Assembly (NCBI GenBank): GCA_021812955.1
Contig: JAKAMJ010000037.1
Span: forward strand, 1 to 6,679
Reading direction: 5' to 3'
DNA: 6,679 nucleotides
Origin: a bacterium
GTDB lineage: Bacteria; Patescibacteriota; Minisyncoccia; Phycocordibacterales; Phycocordibacteraceae
Within the stretch, counting starts at the first letter, position 1; the number at the start of each line of letters is the position of its first letter. Positions 1 to 4,470 of this stretch are shown piece after piece. Under the pieces are notes generated by a model. It was given only the letters and a program-made list of their open reading frames with translations, made no database searches and was not told the origin of the DNA. The translations under genes were made by a program, and so were the position numbers.

Positions 1-533
1 ATCCGCACTGCCGAAAGTCTCTTTCTTTCCTCGATCTGTGCGCCGGTTCGGGCGCGATCGGGTGCGCGGCACTCGCGAAGCTGCCGGATGCCCGAGTGTA
101 TTTCGGCGAACTCGATCCGGCGCACGAAGCGACCATACGCAAGAACATGCGCGAGAACGGCCTCGACGCGTCCCGGGCAGACATCCGCATCGGCGACCTC
201 TTCGAACCGTTCGGGAACATGACGTTCGACGTCATCGCCGCAAACCCGCCCTACATCCCCGCCGGCCGCGAGCTCCCGGCGAGTGTCACCGGTTATGAGC
301 CGGCGCTTGCGCTCACGGCAGGCGAGGACGGGCTCGCCGTCATCCGCCGCATCGCGCTTACGCTCCCGAAGCATCTCGCGCCGGGCGGCATCGCATGGAT
401 CGAGTGCGACAGCGCGCACGCGGCTGCCGCGTGCGCGCTGTTCGCCGAGCAAGGCCTCGCGGCGAATGTGCTCGCCGACCAATACGGCACACTGCGCATC
501 GTGCGTGCCAAAAAACAGGCGGGGAGCAGGTGA
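1..533 (+). CDS. prmC: Peptide chain release factor N5-glutamine methyltransferase, 5' truncated
   Basis: This SAM-dependent enzyme methylates the glutamine of the GGQ motif in release factors RF1 and RF2. Only the C-terminal catalytic part is visible. The first complete codon is at 3 and the N-terminal helical domain lies off the left edge. The SAM-binding glycine loop reads FLDLCAGSGAIG (about 27-62), an acidic stretch FGELD follows at about 99-113, and the signature NPPYIP sits at 243-260. Downstream, YEPALAL then GEDGL (about 295-342) matches the PrmC/HemK pattern, and the protein ends with a DQYGTLRIV strand. About 177 residues are visible against roughly 280 for the family. A GTG at 96 is not the start, because the SAM loop lies upstream of it in the same frame. 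The TGA stop at 531-533 is part of the promoter of the next gene. A related N-methyltransferase is possible, but NPPY with the YEPxxAL/DGL stretch favours PrmC. Confidence 0.9.
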   Translation, partial: PHCRKSLSFLDLCAGSGAIGCAALAKLPDARVYFGELDPAHEATIRKNMRENGLDASRADIRIGDLFEPFGNMTFDVIAANPPYIPAGRELPASVTGYEPALALTAGEDGLAVIRRIALTLPKHLAPGGIAWIECDSAHAAAACALFAEQGLAANVLADQYGTLRIVRAKKQAGSR

Positions 534-546
534 TATAATTCCGTCA
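531..546 (+). promoter_or_regulatory. Extended -10 promoter, predicted leaderless start of the 547 gene
   Basis: TGATATAAT (531-539) is a perfect extended -10 element (TGnTATAAT). No convincing -35 box is seen about 17 bases upstream, which is tolerable for an extended -10. Only 7 bases separate the box from the ATG at 547, so transcription should begin at or within a base of the start codon. The TG of the element is also the start of the prmC stop codon TGA. Confidence 0.7.
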
Positions 547-843
547 ATGCCCGACCAGCCGCTCCGCCCGTTCTCGCCGCCGTCGATCCCCTCCGACCTG
601 CTCGGCCAATTGCACGTGCCGACCGGCTTGGTCTCCGCGGGCGCCGCGGTGACGTGGGTGCTCTACATCGTCTTTGCGATATGGGCGCTCTACACGCTCG
701 TCGCGATCTACCACTGGCTCCGGTATTCCCACGCTTCGCTCATCGCCCTCCCGGCGATTGCCGCGCACCTTTTCATATCTTTCGCGCTCATGTCGTACAC
801 GCTCTCGGGCCACGCGTTCTTCCTCGCCTCTTACCTGCCATAA
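547..843 (+). CDS. Small two-helix membrane protein of unknown function
   Basis: This 98-residue protein matches no family that I recognise. Residues 1-30 are proline-rich and polar (MPDQPLRPFSPPSIP...). They are followed by two hydrophobic segments at about 34-57 and 65-96, separated by a short basic and polar turn (HWLRYSH). It therefore looks like a hairpin-shaped inner-membrane protein. The ATG at 547 is chosen because the -10 box at 534-539 would start transcription there; the frame is open further upstream only because it runs through prmC. The gene stops at 841-843, 3 bases before the bPH2 gene at 847, so the two are probably co-transcribed and may act together at the membrane. That partnership is inferred from position only. 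Confidence 0.75.
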   Translation: MPDQPLRPFSPPSIPSDLLGQLHVPTGLVSAGAAVTWVLYIVFAIWALYTLVAIYHWLRYSHASLIALPAIAAHLFISFALMSYTLSGHAFFLASYLP

Positions 844-846
844 CGT

Positions 847-1386
847 ATGAAAGAATTCGAACTCGAGCCGGGAGAACACGTCGTGAAAGAAGCGCGGAAG
901 CACTGGATCCTCTTCGCGAGCGAGCTCCTGCCATATGCCATCCTCCTCGCTCTCCCCTTCGCACTCCCGAAACTTCTCGCACTGGCGCCGACGCTCTCCG
1001 GCTATACCGCACAATTCTCCTACCAGACAGCGCTCACTCGCGCCGTACTCGGCGTCTGGCTGCTTATCGTCTGGACGCTCGCCTGGAGCGCCTTCACGCG
1101 CTACTACCTGAACGCCTGGGTGCTCACCAACCAGCGCATCGTCGACATCAAGCAGCACGGCTATTTCAATCGCGAAGTGTCGAGCCTGTTCCTCCCGCGC
1201 GTCCAGGACGTGACGACCGATGTCTCGGGCATCCTGCCGTCCCTGCTCGGCATCGGTGACATCATCGTCCAGAGCGCCGGGACCGTCGATGAATTCCGCA
1301 TGCGCGGTATCCCGCGTCCAGAACAGATGCGCGACCTCATACTCAAATACGTCTCTACCGAGCCCGCGAAAGGGATCGGAGTATGA
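847..1386 (+). CDS. Membrane-anchored bacterial PH (bPH2) domain protein, YdbS-like
   Basis: This 179-residue protein has a charged N-terminus (MKEFELEPGEHVV), two hydrophobic segments at about 25-47 and 66-88, and then a bacterial PH-like domain at about 88-168. The domain shows the usual pattern: YYLNAWVLTNQRIVDI, then FNREVSSLFLPRVQDV, GIGDIIVQSAG, and a closing helix of the PxxMRDLI type. Proteins of this family (DUF304/bPH2) sit in the cytoplasmic membrane with the PH fold facing the cytosol; their biochemical role is mostly unknown. There is no Shine-Dalgarno sequence before the ATG. The upstream stop is only 3 bases away, so translation is probably coupled to the 547 gene. It ends with TGA at 1384-1386, followed by a hairpin-rich region. 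Family assignment is fairly secure; function is not. Confidence 0.85.
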   Translation: MKEFELEPGEHVVKEARKHWILFASELLPYAILLALPFALPKLLALAPTLSGYTAQFSYQTALTRAVLGVWLLIVWTLAWSAFTRYYLNAWVLTNQRIVDIKQHGYFNREVSSLFLPRVQDVTTDVSGILPSLLGIGDIIVQSAGTVDEFRMRGIPRPEQMRDLILKYVSTEPAKGIGV

Positions 1387-1396
1387 TTCGTGACGT

Positions 1397-1420
1397 AAAA
1401 AGCCCTGATGTATCGGGGCT
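1397..1420 (-). terminator. Rho-independent terminator of the 1447-1695 minus-strand gene
   Basis: Bases 1401-1408 (AGCCCTGA) pair with 1413-1420 (TCGGGGCT) around a four-base loop. Read on the minus strand, the stem AGCCC/GGGCT is followed at once by a run of five T (complement of 1397-1401), the classic order for a terminator. One inner pair is G-T on the plus strand and becomes an A-C mismatch on the minus strand. It lies about 27 bases past the minus-strand stop codon. Confidence 0.65.
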
Positions 1421-1423
1421 CAA

Positions 1424-1447
1424 GAAGCAGCAGGCCGCTTCGCTTTT
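1424..1447 (+). terminator. Weak candidate terminator after the bPH2 gene
   Basis: GAAGC (1424-1428) pairs with GCTTC (1437-1441) around an eight-base loop, followed by GCTTTT (1442-1447). The stem is short and the T run only four long, so it is weak alone. Together with the hairpin at 1401-1420 it could end plus-strand transcription from the 547/847 pair before it meets the opposing gene. Confidence 0.3.
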
Positions 1448-1695
1448 CAATTCATCGAATGCTCGTCGCGGGATGCGAGGTCGAGCCGCACGAAGTTCTC
1501 GCCGCTCCACAACGTCCAGCATTCCTTGTCGCCCAGGATGTTGTGCCAGACCAGCTTCTTCGCGGGATCGCGAGGATCCGAAGCGGTAACGTGCCCTTCG
1601 GAGGAAGAGACTTCTCCTCGGCAGTACTCACAGCGGCCGACGACAGTTCCGTCGCTTTCCTCTCCTTCAGAGGGGTCGATGCATCGCATATTCAT
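1447..1695 (-). CDS. Small cysteine-containing protein, possible zinc-binding, function unknown
   Basis: This 82-residue protein is read right to left. I do not recognise the family. It carries C5, a CxxC pair at C22 and C25 (RCEYCRG), H35, H51 (VWHN) and C59 (KECW). C22, C25, C59 and a histidine or C5 could form one zinc site. The middle is acidic and polar, with aromatic residues in the C-terminal half (VWHNILG, CWTLWSG). The start at 1695 is chosen because AGGAG lies 7 bases upstream (1703-1707). An in-frame extension to 1779 exists but would pass through the promoter and this ribosome site. A promoter upstream and a terminator downstream both fit this orientation, the main reason to believe the gene. 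No plus-strand reading frame here has comparable signals. Confidence 0.65.
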   Translation of the reverse strand: MNMRCIDPSEGEESDGTVVGRCEYCRGEVSSSEGHVTASDPRDPAKKLVWHNILGDKECWTLWSGENFVRLDLASRDEHSMN

Positions 1696-1702
1696 CTTCT
1701 TT

Positions 1703-1707
1703 CTCCT
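1703..1707 (-). promoter_or_regulatory. Shine-Dalgarno site fixing the start at 1695
   Basis: The minus strand reads AGGAG, then seven bases, then ATG (1695-1693). This is the only clear Shine-Dalgarno sequence seen in front of any gene in the window. It selects the ATG at 1695 over the in-frame ATGs at 1728 and 1689. Confidence 0.65.
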
Positions 1708-1726
1708 CGCCTGGTTGCCTCGCCGC

Positions 1727-1754
1727 ATGCTATGCCTCCCGGCATATTTGTCAA
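1727..1754 (-). promoter_or_regulatory. Sigma-70 type promoter for the 1695 minus-strand gene
   Basis: On the minus strand a perfect TTGACA -35 box (1754-1749) is followed after 16 bases by TAGCAT (1732-1727), which matches four of six -10 positions. Transcription would begin near 1720, giving a leader of about 25 bases that contains the AGGAG site. The -35 match is strong, the -10 match moderate. Confidence 0.5.
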
Positions 1755-1778
1755 ATGGTACGCAGGAGACGCTGTCCA

Positions 1779-1793
1779 TGATAAAATCGTCCT
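1779..1793 (+). promoter_or_regulatory. Extended -10 promoter, predicted leaderless start of hisS
   Basis: TGATAAAAT (1779-1787) has the TGn extension plus TAAAAT, five of six matches to the -10 consensus. The ATG of hisS at 1794 comes 6 bases after the box, so the mRNA is expected to start on or beside the A of the ATG. The -35 region (about 1759-1764, TACGCA) is poor. This promoter and the minus-strand promoter at 1727-1754 lie back to back in a gap of 98 bases. Confidence 0.65.
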
Positions 1794-3062
1794 ATGTCCG
1801 AGCTGCTCCCGACTGATCCGTACAAAGGCGTCCGCGATTTTTTCCCCGCCGACTGGGCGCTCATGGATGCGATGTTCTCCGTCATGCGGGACACGCTCCA
1901 CGCGTGGGGCTACGAAGAGTACAACGCCTCCCCGCTCGAACGCGCCGAGCTCTACGAAGCGAAGACCTCCGAGGAGATCGTCGGCGAGCAGACCTACACG
2001 TTCATGGACCGCGGCGACCGCCGCGTGACGCTCCGTCCGGAGATGACCCCGACCCTCGCGCGCATGATCGCCCATAAGCGCCGCGAGATGCCGATGCCCG
2101 CCCGCTGGTTCTCGATCCCGAACGTCTTCCGCTACGAGCGCCCGCAGAAAGGACGCTTGCGCGAGCACTACCAGCTGAACGTCGACCTCGTCGGCAGCGC
2201 TTCGAAGGAGGCCGACCTCGAAGTCATCACGATCGCGGCGGATATCCTCAAAGCATTCGGTGCGAAAGAGAGCGACTTCATCATCCGCGTGAATTCGCGC
2301 GTTCTCTTGACCGCGGCCGCTTCCGCCGCGGGCCTCACCAGCGAGCACACGCGCGCGTACCTGCGCCTGCTCGACAAGAAAGCGAAGATGACGCCGGAAG
2401 CCTTCGAGGCGGCACGAAGCGCCATCTCCTCGAAAGACCCGCTCGCCCTCATCGAGGAAGCCGGCGGCACCCCCGACATCGCGGCTGAGAAAAAGGCGCT
2501 CCTCGACACTATCGAGGCCCTCGCGCGGCGCGGCGTGACGAATGCCGTCTTCGACCCGACGCTCACCCGCGGCTTCGATTACTACACCGGCATCGTCTTC
2601 GAGATTTTCGACACGAATCCGGCGAACCCTCGCTCGCTCTTCGGCGGCGGACGCTTCGACCGCCTCGTCGCGCTCTTCGGCGGCGACCCTATCCCGGCGA
2701 TCGGCTTCGGCATGGGCGACGTCACGCTCGCCGACTTCCTCGAGACGCACGGCCTCACGCCGAAGGCGGATGGTAACCGACCGCAGCTCTACCTCGGCAC
2801 TCCTTCCACAAGCGACATCCCGGGCGCGCAAGCTTTTGCTGCCGTGCTCCGCGCGCAGGGCGGGCGGGTCTTCGTGAACCTCACCGAGAAGAGCCTCGGC
2901 GACCAGATAAAGGACGCCGTGAAGCGCGGCATCCCGCTTTTCATCGCCTACGGCGCGGACGAGGTCGCGAGCCAGACCGTCCGCATGAAGATCCTCGCGA
3001 CCGGCGAGGAGACCGGCCTGCCGGTCTCCGAGCTCCCCGTGCGGCTCCGCTCCGGCAGTTAG
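1794..3062 (+). CDS. hisS: Histidyl-tRNA synthetase
   Basis: This 422-residue class II enzyme charges tRNA-His with histidine in the cytoplasm, a normal length for the bacterial form. Visible parts in order: motif 1 region KGVRDFFPAD (11-20); RPEMTPTLARM (81-91); motif 2, FRYERPQKGRLREHYQ (112-127), with its ATP and histidine contacts; the HisRS-specific LTRGFDYYTG (257-266), holding the arginine that takes part in catalysis; GGGRFDRL (284-291); the motif 3 region AIGFGMGDVTL (302-312); and an anticodon-binding domain from about 330 to the end. Motif 3 lacks the usual arginine (most enzymes read GxxRL), as noted in the findings. The ATG at 1794 follows the -10 box by 6 bases, and no Shine-Dalgarno site is present. 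The exonuclease gene follows after 3 bases, so the two are probably one transcript. Confidence 0.96.
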   Translation: MSELLPTDPYKGVRDFFPADWALMDAMFSVMRDTLHAWGYEEYNASPLERAELYEAKTSEEIVGEQTYTFMDRGDRRVTLRPEMTPTLARMIAHKRREMPMPARWFSIPNVFRYERPQKGRLREHYQLNVDLVGSASKEADLEVITIAADILKAFGAKESDFIIRVNSRVLLTAAASAAGLTSEHTRAYLRLLDKKAKMTPEAFEAARSAISSKDPLALIEEAGGTPDIAAEKKALLDTIEALARRGVTNAVFDPTLTRGFDYYTGIVFEIFDTNPANPRSLFGGGRFDRLVALFGGDPIPAIGFGMGDVTLADFLETHGLTPKADGNRPQLYLGTPSTSDIPGAQAFAAVLRAQGGRVFVNLTEKSLGDQIKDAVKRGIPLFIAYGADEVASQTVRMKILATGEETGLPVSELPVRLRSGS

Positions 3063-3065
3063 ACT

Positions 3066-3647
3066 ATGCGCGCAATCACGTTCGACATCGAATCCATCTC
3101 TGACTCCGTGGTGCGCGGCCACATCGACGTGAACGAGCAGGAACTCATCGTCATCGCCATCCACGATTCGCTCACCGGCGAATACACATCGTATTCGAAA
3201 GAAGAGTTGCCGAAACTCTGGCCCATCCTCGAGCACGCAGACTTCCTCATCGGCTTCAACTCCGACTCGTTCGACATCCCGCTCCTGAACCGCTACTACC
3301 CCGGCGACCTCACTCACATGGTCTCGCTCGACCTGCTCTCCGAAGTGCAGAAAGTGCTCGGCCGGCGCATCCGGCTCCAATCGCTCGCCGAGGCAACGCT
3401 CGGCCGCGGCAAGTCAGGCGACGGGCTCAAAGCCGGCGTGTGGTGGCGCGAAGGCAAGCAAGACCTGGTGCGCGAGTACTGCATCGAGGACGTCCGCCTC
3501 ACGCGCGAGCTCTACGACTACGCCGTGAAGAACGGCAAACTGAAATACAAGGACCTGCGCGACAAGCGCGACATCAAACTCGACACCTCAGCGTGGGGAC
3601 AGCGCACCAGTGCACTTCCCGCCATGACCCACGCGCTTCAGCTATAA
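3066..3647 (+). CDS. DEDDy-family 3'-5' exonuclease, RNase H-like fold
   Basis: This 193-residue protein carries all the acidic residues of the DnaQ/DEDD superfamily: motif I DIES (D7, E9); motif II NSDSFD (N65 to D70, the NxxxFD pattern); motif III YCIED (Y138, D142), the Yxxx-D spacing of the DEDDy branch. These residues bind two metal ions and cleave nucleotides from a 3' end. The length and the LIGFNSDSFDIPLL stretch resemble the stand-alone YprB-type RNase H-like group (PF13482). Whether the substrate is DNA or RNA cannot be told from the sequence. No polymerase domain is attached. It starts 3 bases after the hisS stop with no Shine-Dalgarno site, suggesting translation coupled to hisS. 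Its TAA stop (3645-3647) lies inside the TATAAT of the next gene. Confidence 0.85.
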   Translation: MRAITFDIESISDSVVRGHIDVNEQELIVIAIHDSLTGEYTSYSKEELPKLWPILEHADFLIGFNSDSFDIPLLNRYYPGDLTHMVSLDLLSEVQKVLGRRIRLQSLAEATLGRGKSGDGLKAGVWWREGKQDLVREYCIEDVRLTRELYDYAVKNGKLKYKDLRDKRDIKLDTSAWGQRTSALPAMTHALQL

Positions 3648-3654
3648 TACGCTT
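3643..3654 (+). promoter_or_regulatory. TATAAT promoter, predicted leaderless start of the DsbA-like gene
   Basis: A perfect TATAAT (3643-3648) is followed by 6 bases and then the ATG at 3655, so transcription should start at the start codon. There is no TG extension and no clear -35 box at the normal distance. The box contains the TAA stop codon of the upstream exonuclease gene (3645-3647). Confidence 0.65.
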
Positions 3655-4329
3655 ATGAAATCCTCGTACACCATCCCGCTCGCTATCGTGCTCGGCGGCA
3701 TCATCGTCGCGATCGCCGTCTACGTCTCCATGCCGAAACAGCAGTCGACCTATTCCGGCAACGGCAATCCGGCCCTCGTGCGCCCGGTGGACGTGAATGA
3801 CCACATCCTCGGCAACCCGGCTGCGAAAGTCATGATCGTCGAGTATGCCGATTTCGATTGCGAATACTGCAAAGGGTTCGACGATACGCTCCACCAGATA
3901 GTCGCAAACGAAGGCGCGAGCGGCGACGTCGCCTGGGTGTATCGCGAATTCCCGCTCACCGAAATCCATCCGAACGCGATGAAGCATGCCGAGGCAGCCG
4001 AGTGCGTCGCGCAGGTCGCGGGCAACGACTTGTTCTGGAAATTCGCCGATACGCTCTTCGCGAATCAACCGGTCGATCCGTCGCAATACGGCACATTCGC
4101 ACAGCAGCTTGGCGTCCCAGGCACGGCGTTCGCTGCTTGCTTCTCGAACGCTTCCTCCACGGTCGACGCGCGCATCCTCGCCGACCGCCAGAATGCGCTC
4201 GCTATGGGCGCGCAGGGCACGCCCTTCTCGGTCATCCTCGTCACTGGCAAGCCGCCGGTCGTCATCGGCGGCGCGTACCCCTATGATGCCGTGAAGCAGC
4301 TCGTCGATACCGCGCTCGCGAGCCAGTGA
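3655..4329 (+). CDS. Membrane-anchored DsbA-like thiol-disulfide oxidoreductase
   Basis: This 224-residue protein has a single N-terminal hydrophobic segment (about 7-26, after MKSSYT), acting as a signal anchor, so the rest should lie outside the cytoplasmic membrane. The thioredoxin-like part begins near 47. It has the active-site CEYC (C69, C72) in YADFDCEYC, the helical insertion typical of DsbA (about 105-180), and the cis-proline loop GTPF (P190). Two more cysteines (C117 and C162) lie in the helical insertion and could form a structural disulfide. The overall pattern, including WVYREFPL and HPNAMKHAEAAEC, fits the thioredoxin_4/BdbD group, which introduces or reshuffles disulfides in exported proteins. 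No DsbB or VKOR partner is visible here. It ends with TGA at 4327-4329, facing the helicase-nuclease gene. Confidence 0.9.
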   Translation: MKSSYTIPLAIVLGGIIVAIAVYVSMPKQQSTYSGNGNPALVRPVDVNDHILGNPAAKVMIVEYADFDCEYCKGFDDTLHQIVANEGASGDVAWVYREFPLTEIHPNAMKHAEAAECVAQVAGNDLFWKFADTLFANQPVDPSQYGTFAQQLGVPGTAFAACFSNASSTVDARILADRQNALAMGAQGTPFSVILVTGKPPVVIGGAYPYDAVKQLVDTALASQ

Positions 4330-4331
4330 GG

Positions 4332-4456
4332 CGGGAAATCAAAATGGATAGTAAGACTTGGCCTAGCGGCCCGGAGCGACTAATTTTCCTTATCCGTACT
4401 CGGGCTTAAGGAAATGAGAGTGCCCAAGTGGTGCGCTATCCCTTTTTTATTTCCCG
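4332..4456. other. Nested inverted-repeat element, possible structured RNA, between convergent genes
   Basis: The gap 4330-4470 holds no recognised gene and is more AT-rich than its surroundings. Its inverted repeats nest one inside another: CGGGAAAT (4332-4339) with ATTTCCCG (4449-4456); AAAA (4341-4344) with TTTT (4444-4447); GGATAG (4346-4351) with CTATCC (4436-4441); ACTTGG (4356-4361) with CCAAGT (4424-4429); TTTCCTTA (4385-4392) with TAAGGAAA (4407-4414); CCG (4394-4396) with CGG (4401-4403). About 35 pairs would form one rod with an asymmetric bubble (4362-4384 opposite 4415-4423). The strand used is uncertain. The T6 run at 4443-4448 favours transcription on the plus strand, as a terminator or a small RNA. 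No tRNA, SRP RNA or known riboswitch core was recognised. A small mobile palindromic element is the main alternative. Confidence 0.5.
4420..4448 (+). terminator. Candidate terminator of the DsbA-like gene
   Basis: A local hairpin can form from GTGCCC (4420-4425) with GGTGCGC (4430-4436), with one bulged T and an AAGT loop. It is followed by TATCCC and six T (4443-4448). Alternatively the long stems at 4346-4351/4436-4441 and 4356-4361/4424-4429 form first, in which case the T run directly follows CTATCCC. Either fold could end plus-strand transcription. No matching T run exists for the minus-strand gene. Confidence 0.4.
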
Positions 4457-4470
4457 ACGAACGATGGCTA

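Noticed and set aside
544..1158. 204-codon minus-strand open frame opposite the 547 and 847 genes
   Set aside because: The composition is dominated by E, R, G and V and shows no family pattern. The plus strand has hydrophobic helices and a bPH2 domain with a promoter.
1383..1589. Plus-strand open frame starting at the ATGA overlap with the bPH2 stop codon
   Set aside because: It runs straight through the terminator hairpins at 1401-1441 and then lies antisense to the better-supported minus-strand gene. The protein is low-complexity, arginine- and serine-rich.
1748..1753. TTGTCA on the plus strand as a -35 box for hisS
   Set aside because: It lies 28 bases before the -10 box, too far for sigma-70. 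The same bases read better as TTGACA on the minus strand.
1692..3380. 562-codon minus-strand open frame opposite hisS and the exonuclease
   Set aside because: It is a shadow frame caused by high GC. The product is full of E, R, V and D with no motif, while the plus strand encodes clear HisRS and DEDD motifs.
4332..4456. tRNA, SRP RNA or 5S rRNA in the intergenic element
   Set aside because: No GGTTCGA-type T arm, no SRP GGAA-loop core and no 5S consensus were found on either strand.
4332..4456. Insertion sequence remnant with target-site duplication
   Set aside because: The ends form inverted repeats, but the flanking bases (GTGAGG on the left, ACGAAC on the right) are not a direct repeat, and there is no transposase fragment. 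A mobile origin remains possible but unsupported.
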